Assembly: GCA_020881915.1 (NCBI GenBank)
Contig: JAJFPB010000004.1
Span: 3,472,001-3,536,000, forward strand
From: Paramyrothecium sp. XJ0827
Taxonomy: Eukaryota; Ascomycota; Sordariomycetes; Hypocreales; Stachybotryaceae
DNA: 64,000 bases
Direction of reading: 5' to 3'
Shown here: positions 22,553 through 35,569 of the stretch, one piece after another
Layout of the letters: every line of letters starts with the position of its first letter
Numbering within the stretch: position 1 is the stretch's first letter
Notes under the pieces: generated by a model
Database searches by the model: none
The model's input: the letters and a program-made list of their open reading frames with translations, nothing else
Told to the model about the DNA's origin: nothing
Made by a program: the position numbers and the translations under genes

Positions 22553-24596
22553 ATGCCCATTGACCAATTCCCCGACGAGGTCATCCAGCACCTGCTCTAC
22601 TACGTCTCACCCACTGATAACCTAGCCAGTATCCAATTGCTGTGCTATCGCTTCAACCGCCTCGGCAATGAACAGCTGCTCTGGCGCCATCACTGCCGGG
22701 CCACCTTCAGATACTGGAGCCCCGAGCATGACTATCTCCGCAAGAGCTCTTTGAGGGCGTCCGAGGTGGACTGGAAGGCCCTCTTCGTGTTGCGACAACG
22801 GCGCAATGCTCGGGCATCTCGTCTCCTCGACGAGATCCTGGCCACCAAACTACGGCGCGTGGATCACATGGAACAGCTCTGCTTGTTGGGATATGATGTC
22901 AAGGATTTCTTGCTCGAGCAGCGGCAGACCTCAGAAACTGCCGAGGACGTGCTGTCGAGACGGTGAGTTTTCCTGCGCGGCATTGCTTTTTCCGCCACCA
23001 GCTGAGCTGACTCTCCACCAGATACTTTAGCGAGGCTATCCTCAATAGTATCCACAGGGCCATTGCCGTCAAAGAGTGGCACAGGCTTCGGCCAGGAGGC
23101 AACCAAGCCTCTAGCAGCCAGGTCTCTGGAACGGAACTTGAGCGTGCCCTGGCCGCTTTCGACATGTTTGTGTTATACGATCAACCTGGCGATATAGATG
23201 ACGTGTGTCAGCACCATGCTAGCAATCACTTGCCACTGGGTTTCCACTAACCGACATGCCCAGGTTACTCAGATGATTGATGAAAGCACCTCTGTGTTTC
23301 GCTCCTCTCAGCCTCACCTTGACGAGCTCACGCCGCGCCAAAAAGCCGTGGCCTTGAATCGATGGCTTAGGGAGAACAAACGCTTCGGTGGCCTCGATGC
23401 TTTGAATTATCGCATGCTGCGGAATTGCTTGATCGGCCAAATCATGCGTCGGGATGGAGTTGGTTCCTTGCCAGTGATTGCCAGCGCCATTTTTTGTTGT
23501 ATGGCACACCGCTTGGGCCTTGAGGCCCATTGCTGCTCAGTCCCAGGTCACGTTCACGTGGTGGTTATGGCTCAGGCTGGACATACTCTCGATGGAGGGG
23601 TAGTTGAAAATGGAGCCCAGTCTCAAGACAAGATGTACCTCGACCCATACGGATCCGATGACGAAGTCACGATTGCCAGTATTGAGCAACGGCTGGCCCC
23701 GCTTGAGCTGGAAACATCCATTGATGGGGTCCTCACCCCTGTGCCGCCAGCATCAGTTGCCCTTCGAACTGCTCAGAACATCAAAGCCTCCTTTCAAAGG
23801 ACGACAACGCTCCCGCAGGAGGCATGGTTCTTTATGGTTCAGCTGGCGCGAGGACACCCTGTTGTGAACATATTCGCAGCATATTACTCGTCCATGTGGG
23901 CTTCGCTTCTATTGGTTCCGGCGTACAGTGCTGATTGGGATTTGGAACTATCCTTGCTTATGAAGCGCTTCGCAGCCTCGTGGCCCGAGGACGCCTGGTT
24001 AATAGAGAAGTACCTGATACCGCTCTGGGACACTTTTGCGCCATTCCGAGGTCCCTGGGCTCGCCATGCTATCCCGGAGACAGCTGAGTTTTGGAAGCCC
24101 TTGCGTTTGCTGAGGGAGCAGGATGAACTTGTACCACCAGTAATACGAAGGCACACGAACGGCGCCGATGTTATACCATACAAGATTGGTCAAGTGTTTC
24201 GGCACAAACGGCACAACAGAATTGGCATCATAAGGGGCTGGTCCCATGGCGGATCGAGCCGCTTCCCGTCGTTCCATAGCACTGACGATGCGGACCACTC
24301 CGACGACAACAGTGGTGGGGAAGCTCTGAGCCCTACACGACCTCGACTGCGAGTCTACTTCGTCTGCTTGTAAGTTGTGCATGCTATTGACTTGACGGCC
24401 CTTGAACTCACTCCGTTGCAGGGTGCAATACGCGCTAGACCCCTACGTTATTGCTGCAGATAACATGGAGATAATCCATGACCCAAATCTGATCAAGGAA
24501 GACATGTTCCCGTGGGCGGGTAAATACTTTAAACGATTTGATCAAGCCACATGCACCTTTGTCTCCAACATGACGGAGGAATATCCAGACGACTGA
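22553..24596 (+). CDS. F-box protein with SirB1/transglutaminase-like and YccV/HspQ domains (FBXO21-like)
   Basis: Four exons: 22553-22962, 23022-23202, 23264-24369 and 24422-24596, giving 623 aa; all donors are GTGAGT, GTGTGT or GTAAGT and all joins keep phase. An F-box opens the protein (about residues 1-48, FPDEVIQHLLYYVSPTDNLA). A SirB1-type transglutaminase-like domain spans about 195-350, with GVGSLPVIASAIFCCMAHRL followed by PGHVHVVV. A YccV/HspQ (hemimethylated-DNA-binding-like) domain lies at about 500-615, with YKIGQVFRHKRHNRIGIIRG. This domain order matches animal FBXO21, an SCF ubiquitin-ligase substrate receptor, so a role in choosing proteins for ubiquitination is inferred. The substrate is unknown. 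The SirB1-type domain is generally regarded as non-catalytic. Confidence 0.9.
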
Positions 24597-24807
24597 CAAC
24601 GAACGGCTACGCAAGACTGAGATGAATATATCCCGAAACGACTTATGAACGGCGAACAAGTTTTATCAAGCCTCTCGAGGCTGGGGGGTCTTACATACAT
24701 GTGCATTATATCATTAATCAGTTACAAGGATCCAGGCCCCTATGCCGCGAGACGCTGGGCCTTGGCCCTAATACTATTACTCTAGACTTGTCATCGAGTC
24801 TCTACCA

Positions 24808-26575
24808 TTACGACGAAGTCTTGATGATGTCTTCAAGGACACCCTTTTCTGCAAGACTCTGAACCCATTGATGCAGCGCCGGCCCGTAATCTTTCTTTCG
24901 TCCTTTCACCCTCCGTTGCTCCTCGTCTATGGCCATCATCTCCCCTCTGTATGCTCCAATGGTAGCTTTTGCCTCAACCACGAACTGCTGGAAGATGTTA
25001 TAAGTCTCTTCCATGCTGTCACGCGTATTGGACAGCCGATCCTTGAGTGATTGTGGGACTTTGTGGCTCAGCACCTCCGATCTTGTTAGTCCAAACTCGC
25101 CGAGCCGCGTCTCGTTGTCCAGGTCTAGCAGATCCTTCTCGAGAGAAATCAGCTCGGCAAAGGTAGTGTTGTCGCCCATTTGCTCCTCCAAATAATGCAA
25201 TGCAGCCAATGCGCTGGCGATGGAGTGAGTGTACAGAGACAAAGGACTTTTGCATATTGCAATGAGATTGAAAGATAGCTGGGAGTCTTCGTTCTGTAGC
25301 ATGCGGGCTTGGATCTGAGGCTGCACGACAGTTGTCCAGTCTTCGCCTCCAACTGGCATACGTCCTGGCGCTCGGTCAGTCGATGTGATGAGATACGAAA
25401 ACAAGGCTTTGCGCTGGAAGGTCCTACATACCTATTAGGCGAGGTTTTTCCTTGAGACCATCGAGCTCCCACACAGATTGGTCGTCGTGGACGTAGGCAA
25501 CGAAATGGTAGGCGTAATCCATATCTGCCCTTTTTCGAGTTGTGAGTTTCTTCCTTTTGGGCGTTGTTCGTTTCTTTGACCGCGCCGAGGCTGCATCGTC
25601 AGCTTGCTGTTCCAGAAAGAGATCCGCATTGAGTTGATTCATTCGCCGTGTAAATGAATTATGGATTGCTCTGATGAAGGGGTCTGTGCTAAGCCTGTGA
25701 CCACGTAGAGCTGTGCAGAGATTCTTTGTTGAGTTTTTGAAATCTAGAAGCCTCGAGCCCGGGTTCACATCGGCGTTCATGACAATGTTAAGTAGGGCGA
25801 CAGTGGCGCAAGCATTTGGGGTAGTCTTCGCTGGTGTTAGGGTCTATGGTATGCTGTTCTTGGAGAGAAATAACTTACTTGGTTGGCGAACCACACCTCG
25901 CCGGTTGCCTTTCCGTCGCCGTTCTCCTCGTTTTCAGGTAAATACTGGTAAAGGAAAATCAAGCCATGTACCGGTTTGCTGCCTTTGTCAGTCAAGCTGC
26001 AGGTAGCAACAGAGAAGAAGGGGACGCAAACGGTAACATGTCAAGCGAGTCTTGGTCGATCGAGAAAATCTCCTGCGCCTTGACATCTTCAATACCCAGT
26101 TCCTTCAACATAAAATTAAAGAAGGCCTGTAGGACCGTACGTTAGATTGCATATACCGCGTTTACTATACGTGGGCGAAATGCCTTTAAGAAAGACGCGG
26201 CAGGGGAACTGAGGCGGCACGTACCGGTTCGGATTCCATTTCGTTCCAGCCATCCCAAGACTCGATGTCCTCCTGACACAACTGCGCCAAGGCATGCTCG
26301 AGGGGTTTCGCAGGCAATTCGACGAACTTCTTTGCTGTGTCGTGCGCTTTCCGCTTGGGATTCCTGCGCGTAAGATTCTCTTGAGGTGCGTGTGCGACCT
26401 TAATTTCCGGCAGCTCCTGATCCTGGTCTGGACGTTGATGCTGGCTCGTCGCAGCACGAGCAGAAGGCTTGGGTTGACGGGCAGACCTGCGAACGGGCGC
26501 CTCAGGACAGTCAGGCTCAAGTTTTTCGATTTTGAGAGGCTCAGGCGAGTCGTCCATGTTGTCGTCGATTGCCAT
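24808..26575 (-). CDS. Ubiquitin C-terminal hydrolase, UCH37/BAP1 family (peptidase C12)
   Basis: Five exons: 26575-26225, 26126-26032, 25978-25879, 25825-25432 and 25364-24808, giving 498 aa; introns are 53-98 bp and every phase closes. The catalytic set is complete: Gln182 and Cys188 in FANQTTPNACATVALLN, His289 in YHFVAYVHDD and Asp304 in WELDG. The substrate-groove segment PKPVHGLIFLYQYLPE precedes them. A basic low-complexity insert (KKRTTPKRKKLTTRKR, near 266-281) sits between Cys and His, where the crossover loop is expected. The C-terminal part is helical, like the ULD tail of UCH37. The N-terminal extension of about 115 residues is unusual for this family: it is Pro-rich and basic (RRSARQPKPSARA) and suggests nuclear targeting. 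Relatives trim ubiquitin at the proteasome or on chromatin; which one applies here is not decided. Confidence 0.92.
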
Positions 26576-28039
26576 CGGTCAACGGAGAGCTTTGGTAACA
26601 GCCGTTGGCGCTGGGATGAATATGATGTGAAGAGGCTGGGCTTCACCCATTCCAAGGCAAGGCAGACGCGTAGAAGCGCTCAGCGGTGTTTGCGTTCGAC
26701 CAGATTGGTCAGTGGATGTAGTCGTAGGTAGTTTATTTGTGAAAACGCGAACATTGTAGGAGTATCTTCTCCGAGGGTGTGGTGTCGAGTTAAGTTGATC
26801 TCATGCCTGTCACGGTCATCGGCTGATTATAAGAACGGGTTGCCTCTTACCACCAAAGCGTAGTCGATTTGCCTAGCATGGCAGGAATCTCCCACTAACG
26901 GTGCGTGGAAGACGGCTGTACGGTGTAGCCGGCTGTTCGTTGCCGTTCAAAGGCATGCCTTACTACCTTAAATGAAAAGAAGTCAGGTAAGGTAAGGTAA
27001 CTACAGTCCCTTATCTTATGTAGTAATTGTACCAAGCATTCGCAAACTCTCACTCATGTTGGCAAGAAGCCCATTTGCACATCTTACATAATCATTCATT
27101 ACTCTGGATTGTAAAGTGTGTCGCGCAAGAGGACTCTATCGTTTCCTTTGCATGCAGCAGAAACCGCAACTCTGATTAACTCCATTCTGTGACTGTTGCG
27201 TCGTTCTACGTTAATTTAAGCTCTGCTGAAGGAGGTCCAGGCATGCATGCATCAGCCCCCTGGTTTAGGTCAATATTATGGTATGGGGTGGCTCTGAAGC
27301 TTTCCGTCATCCGCCAGGGCTACCTTATCTTGGGCTGTTCACCTCCAATACTTTGCCAAGCGGTTAGCAGAAAGGGACAGCAGCGGATGAATAGTACCTT
27401 ACCTACCATGGATAAAAACTACTAGGTACATGTATACAGAGCACTTCCAGATTAATGGAGTATTAAATAGCAGATTGTTCATACAAAAACAATTATAATT
27501 AAATAGTTTATGATTGAAACCTGTTTAAGTATTAACTTCGTTTCCTTCTGTGATACTACTAACAATTACGATAGTACGTACATCTTTCCAAACACTCTGT
27601 TTATTTTGCCCACTGGTTGCTCAGCACATGGCAGTTGCTGCTAAGGTACCTCAGGTAGCCGGCGGGGAGCCCTGAGCTGAGCTTAGCTCATTGCAGAGCC
27701 CGTCCAGCCTCACCCCATCACCCTACGGAGCACCTGTCAACAGATCCACGCCAATTGGACGAAAAGCAGCGGCCAATCACAGGCCCACCTTCGCCTTGGC
27801 CTTGGCCCGTTTCTTTACCCATAGACAAAAGACCGCGTCTCGACGTGACGGAATCTTGCAGGTGGATTCTCCATCGTGAAAAAGTACCAGCGTCCGAGCT
27901 AAGGCACGCACCACCAACAATCGGCTTCCCTACCCAACTCAACCCAAACAACACAAACCGCGTTTGTGCGTGACGCCCTCTCTTCCATTCCGCCCGATGA
28001 GTTGAGTTTGCGAAGACAATACACACACCGCGGAGTGCA
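26576..28039. other. Divergent intergenic region (UCH / POM152) with AT-rich patch
   Basis: This contains both promoters, a GGTAA cluster (26985-27001), further TTACC units near 27395, an AT-rich patch at about 27425-27600 that contrasts with its surroundings, and a CCAAT box (27773) in the 300 bp before POM152. No gene was found. Confidence 0.55.
26985..27001. repeat. GGTAA pentamer tandem repeat
   Basis: Three tandem GGTAA units lie in the shared upstream region of the deubiquitinase and POM152 genes. They belong to the dispersed family. Confidence 0.7.
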
Positions 28040-31000
28040 ATGAGCGAGACTCCCCATATGAAGTCTGGGTTTCCAAAAACCCCAGGCTCCAACCCTCGAC
28101 GTCGAACCCAGCTCGAGACGCCCTCAACTGGAGCCTCGTCTACCTCCTCCCGAGACGCCGGACTGAGCCCCTCCTCCAAGCCTTCGAACAGAGCATCGAG
28201 TCTGCCTCAAGCCCCGGAGAACGTCCCTGCCAATGTCGCGAGCGAGCCCGTCATCCCGCTGACCCTGCTCGATGCACCTCAGCAACGACTGTATGCCGTG
28301 GGCGTGTATGCGCTGTTGTGGGCTTGGAAGCTTTACGACTGGTTGCAAGTCGTGGAGGATGGCGACGTGTCTTGGTGGCTCTTCCTGAAATGGATCTTCA
28401 TCGACTTCGCCTTTCTCTTTGGAATCCCCGAGCTCAGGATCCCCTGGCTTGAGTTATCCCAAACTGCTGTTATCACCGCCTTCACGGGCCACCTGATTAT
28501 CAACTACATGCTTATGTTCAATATTCCGGTAAGAACAAACTTGTTATTCTTTCCATCAATTGCTCGCTAACATGGCAATCAGCTACCCTGGCAATCTGCG
28601 CTTCTCGGGTTTGCCAAGGTCCTCTACGATCGCGAGATATCCATTTCTGAGCACAATGTCAAGGTCTCCAACATCTTGAACAACCACTCCCTGATCATGG
28701 GAAAGCAGATCATCAACATTCTTCCCGAGGGTTCTGCCGTTCTCAACCCCGATAACACGCCATTTTGTCTCTCCGGAAAGATCAAAGAGGCTTCGCTGCC
28801 CATTTATTTCAATGCCACTATCCCTGCCGAGGTCGAGCTCATCCGCATAGACCTCGACACAGAGAAGTCTGAAACGATCAAAGTCTCCAATCGCGACATT
28901 AAGAAGCTCGCGAAGCAAATCAGGGAACACAACAACGATCCCACCGCCGATGCGTTCCCCTGGGAGTATCGTGTCAAGAAACCAGGCGTCTACCGGCTGG
29001 GCAAAGTGTTGGACGAGTACAAGCTCGAGGTGCAAAGAACAGCAAAGGACACATACGTCGTACCTTGCCCCCAAGCCAAGTTTCGCAGCTCCGAGTCATC
29101 CTCGAGATGCATTCGCGACCTATCTGACCTCTCCTTGGAAGTTTTGGGAACACCACCCCTGAAGATTGTCTACAGTCGGACTATCAATGGCAACAACCAC
29201 AGCTTCCACTTTCAAAGCTTGCAACCTGACGGCTTCTCCTCTCCTCTCCTTGGCGCCCATTCAAGCGTCATTTCGCAAGACACAACCGATGTTTCCTGGG
29301 TCCGCCCCTCAAAGGTCACAGTTGGTCTTAACGAATCCATGTACGCGTCAGGAGAGTGGGAGTACTCTGTCGACGAGGTCCACGATGCTTTTGGCAACAT
29401 GGTCAGCTACGGAGAAGTCAGTGAAGACGTAGAGAAAATGAAATCGGATTCTTTGACCAAGAAGTTCTTGGTACGAGAGCGGCCCAAAATTCACTTGAAG
29501 GGCTGCGATTTAAGAAATCCTATTAAAGTCGCAAAACACAAACAAGCTAAGCTCCCAGTTAGCTTCTCTCTTCATGGCCCTCTTGACGATACTTCCCATA
29601 CCATTAGTTGGGATTTCTCTCCCATTGACACATTGACGAGCGGCGGTGACCACGGAACTGAGGTGTCAAGGGGCACTCACTCTGCCAAGAACACCCTTGA
29701 CAAACCTTTAATCTCAGAGCCTGGTCTGTATACACTCAAGTCCGTCACAAGCGGTTCATGCAGTGGTGAGGTGGACGAGCCTTCCTCTTGCTTACTCCTG
29801 AATCCCATTGAGCCTCAGTTGTCACTAAAATCTGAAGAGATTCCTGATAAGTGTGCTGGGAACTCTATCGGGTTGCGTGTGGACTTGGATCTCGTCGGCA
29901 CACCGCCTTTCAAGATTCGATATGATGTCATTCATGACAACCATGTCCAGAACCTCGTTCATCAGGTCAACGGGCTCCGGACGCAGATGGAGCTTATTCC
30001 AAAGACAGAGGGGCACCACAAGTACATCTTTAAATCGATTGCGGACGATGTCTACCCAGGCCAGCCTTTGACTGGTTCTGACAAAGTGCTGGAGCAGGTG
30101 GTGAAGCCGGCGGCAGAGGCGAACTTTGTGGGCGTTTACAACACAATCAGCGCCTGTCTGGATTCCGAAGTCGAGATTCCAGTGGTTCTCATCGGGGATG
30201 CTCCTTTCAACCTCGAATGGGAGATGGTCCATGAGGGAAAGAGAAAGACGGAGCGTGTGACAAATATCGAAAGCAACACATTCATGATCAAGACTGCATC
30301 TCTATCCAAGGGTGGTGAGTACGTCTTGGCTCTGAGCAGTGTTCAGGATAAACGCGGTTGCCGGACTTTCCTGCAGAGGCAGGTAAAGATATCTGTACGC
30401 CGGCAGCGACCCCGGGGAGGCTTCGGCTTGGTTGAGCAAAAGAACAGCATTATGGCTGTGGAAGACGAGACATTGCGGCTGCCAATGCGTCTCCAGGGTG
30501 AAGCGCCTTGGACTGTCTCGTATCGCAACCTCAACGGAAGCGATGATGTGATCACCAAAACGCTGAAAGGACCTAATGATAACCTTGTCGTCAGAGAGAG
30601 TGGCATCTACCAGCTTGTGGGCGTTGTGGACCGGGAATGCCCCGGAGTTGTGGACCCGTCTGCTTCGACTTTCCAGGTTGACTGGTACCCGCGTCCACAA
30701 ATCTCCCTTGTGGAAGGGGAGAGCATCACGCCTTCGACTGATGGCTTCATCAAGAGGGACGTCTGCGAGGGAGATATTGATGGTTTCGAACTCAGCCTCA
30801 AGGGTACGAGCGTCTTTGTGTTCCAAATTATAACTTGACATTGGCTAACACTTTCTAGGATCTGCTCCATTCAACGTTCAGTACGAGGTCAAGCATAAAG
30901 CAACCCAAGGTTCGAACTCAATCAGCCGCAAGGCGTTCGATGCGGCTCTTTCCAAAGCATCCATTGCAATGGACACGGGCAAGGCCGGCGACTACACCTA

Positions 31001-31943
31001 CAAGTTCTCCAGCCTTGAAGATGCCCTTTACGGCAAGGATAAGAAATTTCAGCCTCTCGTTATCCGGCAGCGTGTTAATGCCAAACCCTCGGCCACATTT
31101 GCCAAGCCTGGCCAGTCGTTCAAGTTTTGCGCCGAGGAGCAAGAGCAAGAGGACTCAATTCCCATTACTCTTAGCGGTGTTGCACCTTTCTTCGTTGAAG
31201 TGGAGATCAAACATCAAGCTGGAGCTCCTTTGGAAACATATCGCATCCCTTCAATCAACACGAACTCCTTCAGCATGCAAATCCCTCGCCAGCATCTCCG
31301 CCTCGGTAGCCAGCAAGTACGGATTCGTACCGTCCGTGACGCTAGGGGCTGTCAGCAAAAGTACGAGCTCAATGGCCCCTCGATTCAGATCCAGGTTTAC
31401 GAGGCTCCATCGATCTACCCTCTCGAGTCACGCCAAGACTATTGCGTCGGTGAGCGCATCGCGTACACGCTCTCTGGCACCCCTCCGTTTGACATTGCGT
31501 ACGATTTCAATGGTCGCTGGCACGCAAAGTCTCAAACCACCAGCTTCCGCCGTATTGCTGAGAAGCCTGGTGATTTCATCATCACCAGCATCTCGGACAA
31601 GGCTAGCGAGTGTCGCGCAGCTGTAAACATTCACAAGACGATTCACCCCTTGCCAAGCGTTCAAATTAGTAAGGGACGGCAGTCAAGGGTTGACATTCAC
31701 GAGGGCAATGAAGTAGACATTCACTTCGATTTCTGGGGCACGCCTCCGTTCGAGTTCACCTACACGAGAAGCACGAACGCAAAGAAGGGCCAGAAGAGCA
31801 TCATCCTGGAAACCCGACACGACATCTCCTACGAGCACAGCAAGGTCGTCAAGGCTAGCCAGGAGGGAACGTACGAGGTTGTCGCCATCAAGGACAAGTA
31901 TTGTTCCTTCTCGACGCAGCAGGTAGAAAAGAGGAACAAGTGA
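28040..31943 (+). CDS. POM152: Nuclear pore membrane glycoprotein POM152
   Basis: Three exons: 28040-28528, 28583-30803 and 30859-31943, giving 1,264 aa, close to the usual family length. The N-terminal 80 residues are Ser/Pro-rich and lie on the cytoplasmic/pore side in relatives. A cluster of hydrophobic segments follows at about residues 85-170 ([57 protein letters not shown]). The remainder is a long series of beta-sandwich (Ig-like) repeats marked by the recurring motif G-(T/S)-(P/A)-P-(F/L) followed by a hydrophobic Tyr strand, for example [30 protein letters not shown] and [10 protein letters not shown]. In yeast, POM152 repeats form the luminal ring of the pore complex. Both introns (54-55 bp) are supported by TAAC branch sites and phase. 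Confidence 0.95.
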
Positions 31944-32215
31944 ATAATAAGAAACCGGGGACAGGGCCTGAGTTGAGCGAGCGGAAATGTAGGGAATGGT
32001 CGCAACGAATCCAAGGAGGGGGGCTTGTACATATGCATCTATACCATGGCACGGCGTTTGAGTGAGGGTTCAAATAGGTTGTCTTATATAAATTCTTGAA
32101 TATGCAAAGATGAAAAATAGCACAAATATGGCGGGGTTATAATTTGCAATGCCTAGGAATCTCGATGGTATCCAGAAAGGCAAAAAGTGGATTTACTATT
32201 CTATTCTATGGTATT

Positions 32216-35200
32216 TTACTCCTGAACCTCGATCTTCTTGATCATCTCACCACCCACACGGGCAATCTCCAGTAGAACTGCGTCCTTGTTCAGCTCCACG
32301 ACGTCTTCCTCGGCGTCGGCGACAGCGGCAAAGTTGTACGGCAGGCCGGCCCTGAACTTCTGGCGCTGCAGGCGGGGGTTCCAGATGGCGCCGACGACGG
32401 CGTCGTCGCTGGCACCCTCGAAGAAGACGAGCGTATCCTCGTAGACGCGGCGCAGCTCGTCGAGGAGGACGTCGACGGGGTGCGCGCGCACGGGCAGCGG
32501 GACCTTGCCGGTCCGGTCGTCGAGGTTCTTGAACTGCGACGGCTTCCTGGCGCCCGCCTCGGTGGCGGCGTCGCGGATGATGGTCCGCACGGCCTTGGGC
32601 GACAGGTGGATGAGGACGTCGTAGTCCTGCAGGGACGACTCGAACAGCGCGGCGGGGTTGAGGCGGTGGTCGTTCTCCTTGACGAGCTTGCAGGCGGCCT
32701 TTGCGAGGCGCGTCATGCGGGAGGCGATGAGCTTGGAGGGGCCCTTTTGCGTGTATGCGAGGCCGGAGGGGTCGTGCGAGGTCGCGACCATCATGACGGT
32801 GTGGTTCATGTTGGGGTCCCGCTTCCTCCACCCCTCCAGGTCCTTGCGGATCGAGGAGTAGTCGGCCGCGGTGAGCGTCTCGGCGGAGTCGACTACCAGA
32901 GGCTCGTCACGCCAATCCCACCTCGAAAGGAAGTCCAGGGTTCTCAAGAATCCCATAAGCGCAGACGAGGGGATCTTCCAAGGGTAGGGCTTGAGGAAGA
33001 CGTGGAGCACGAAGAGCTCAATCAGCTCGTCGCTGATGTGGCCGCTGAGCTTGTGGCTGCTAAACCACTGCTTGACCAGCCGTATCGTGGGTGACAAAGG
33101 GAGCAGCCGCGTGCAGAAAGTGGCGATGGTTTGTGAGTGGAGCGGGAGGGTCGTGAACAGCCACTTGCACTTGGACAACGCGGCCTCAGACTTGGCGCGT
33201 ACCTGGTGGTCCAGTGTTTTGTTCTTGACCTGCCGTTCTAGCAGAGTCTCCTCCATGTCGCAGTGAAGTCGCAGGCGGAAGACGGCTCCATTCTCGTAGA
33301 TGATGTCGAGGTAAGCCAGGTTCTCAATGCCCACTGCGTTGTTCTCCCGACCCAGGTAGGTAGTGATGTTCTCGTGAGCCGCCGTCAAGCGCCGGTCGAA
33401 GTCGAGCAGGAACTCGATCTTGGCCTCTTGGATGGCAACGAGGTTCTCGGGCCACTTGCTGGACGCCTCGAAATAGAGGTTGACGTTGATGGGCTCGATC
33501 GAGTCCTTGTGGTAGCCTAACAGGGGCGGTTGGATCGACGAGTACCGCGCAAGTGGTGAAACAGGTGACAGTTGCCTGATTTGAAGGGGTAGGTCGTCCA
33601 GATTGCGGATGTCATACTCGAAGGTCTGGAAAGCTCGGCGAACAGAGTCGAAGGCTTCCTTGTCGAGGTGCGACAAGCCGATGACATTGGAGATCCCGTG
33701 ACCGAACGGGGTGACGCTGGCCTTGTCAACCTTGAGGTGACGTCCCAGTGCATAACGAGTGATTTCCTCGCAGATCTGAAGTGGCTGCTTAGCAGACCAT
33801 TCCACGCACTCAAGGATACTTCCATCCTTGAATCTTCGTAGCTCAGCCTTCTCGCCCCAGAACTGTCTGAACCTAGCTGCATCCTTCTGCTCCTCAGCTG
33901 GGGGGCCGTGCTCCATCGAGCGTGACATGTTCGAGTACTCGAAGACGACCCCAACGCGAACAGTATCTACGCCGGCTTTCTTTGAGTCGTGCAGTGCCCA
34001 GCTCGAGCCGTGGGGTTGCTGAAAGTGAACCAGTTGTGCGCGGTTGCCGTAGGCCTTTTTCAAAATCTTGTACGCTTCCAAGCTAAAGTTGGTACAGACT
34101 CCCCGGCGGTCGGGAGACTTTGGCGAAGGAGGATTATGAATCTCGAAAATGACGTCGTAGTTTTGAAAGGAGCTGTCGGCCTTCATGATGAAGGAGGGCT
34201 CAAATTTATCAGCGGGCTCATCCGCCAGCAGGTCAGTTGTTGATTTTGCATAGGAGCGTAGCAGGTTGGCGGACCAGGGGCTCATCTTAAACAGAAGATT
34301 GAGCCCTCTCGCAGCATCAAACATGACAGGTGCTTGTTCTCGAAGATCACTCGCATCCGATACCGTGCCAAAAACAAATGGCTTCTTGCTCAAATCGGTA
34401 GATGAAAGGAACTGGATGACGGCCTTGAACAATTCGCTGCTGCTTAGCGACGTCGACAGCGCGGGCTGCCCGTTCCTACCACCAGTCTGCAGCAAAAGTG
34501 CCATCATTGTTGCCAGCTCGAAATGCCCGAAGCCGCCCTGAGAGATGTCGCCGCCGAATCCGCGCTGCTGGAGCCAAATCCTGCCGAGGATGCATGCATC
34601 TTGGAACGCAGCGCACTCTTTCTTGGTGTGTGTAAGAAGTCTCAGATAAGAGATAAAGGTCCCTTCAGCGAGCAGCGTTGCATTATAGAAAGGAGTCGCG
34701 GGCAAGTCGCCATCTTTGTTCGCAGCCTCCTCCACTCGGTTACAGTTGGCCTTGGCAGCGAGCTTGGACTTGGGGAAAATGTCCTCCGGCGCACAAGGTA
34801 TAAGTCGTATCGAAAAGGCCGAACCCTTCGAGCCCTTCTTGGAAGTCTTGCCACTCTTTTCACCAGAAGTCGTATCAACGCCCGATTTTGGTCGTAGGAC
34901 AAGGATAGGAAGCAATGGATTCTCGTTCAAATGCTCGAACTCAAAGTCCATGGCATCCCCGAGCTCCTTCTGAAGGTTTGCGGCAATGTATGCAATGTAA
35001 TAGGCCCTCCGATAGAAGTATCGCATGTTGAGATAATCCTTCTCCTGGAACATGGAAGAAGGCATCTGGACAACCATATCAACAGTATATCGCGACTGGG
35101 TTTTCACCATGGTCTTGAACACATAGCTGCCCACAACATTGCATTGCGCTGGCTTGGAGTACCCCAGCAGGTAGGGCGCATCTTTCGCAGGCTTGGGCTC

Positions 35201-35569
35201 AGGGTACGGGATAACGATGCGGTGCTTCTTCTCGAATTTGGTGGTCGCTTCAAATATCTACGAAAAGGTTAGCCAGATCGTAGCAGCAGCAAGGCCGAGT
35301 TAGCATACCGGCAGCGGTTCATGAGAAGGGATGGCATCCACAATGCTCTTTATTTGATGCAAGTAACTGTCGACATCCTTGAGCGCTTTGCCATAGTCCA
35401 ATCTGGACTCCTTCAAGAGCTCGTCAGTCTGGAGGATGAAAGTGCTGGCTGTCGACAGGCGGGCGGACGAATGGGACTCGAAGTCGATGAGTGCATCATG
35501 GCGCAGACCAGAAGCAGACCCAGATTTACCGGCATGCTCCAGCTTGCGACGCTTCGAGCTAGACTCCAT
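32216..35569 (-). CDS. UTP22: U3 small nucleolar RNA-associated protein 22 (Nrap family)
   Basis: Exons 35569-35309 and 35257-32216 encode 1,100 aa, the usual Nrap/UTP22 size. The 51-bp intron has donor GTATGC, a CTAAC branch and acceptor GTAG; the join reads EPLPIFEATTKFEKKH. I chose the ATG at 35569 (MESSSKRRKLEH, A at -3) over an in-frame ATG 14 codons upstream, because this gives the basic nuclear-type N-terminus typical of the family. Nrap hallmarks include GRIWLQQRGFGGDISQGGFG, RGLNLLFKMSPWSANLLRSY and VRLVKQWFSSHKLSGHIS-type blocks (here IRLVKQWF). UTP22 works with Rrp7 and CK2 in the UTP-C module of the small-subunit processome for 18S rRNA maturation in the nucleolus. It is divergent from the SCOT gene. 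Confidence 0.94.
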
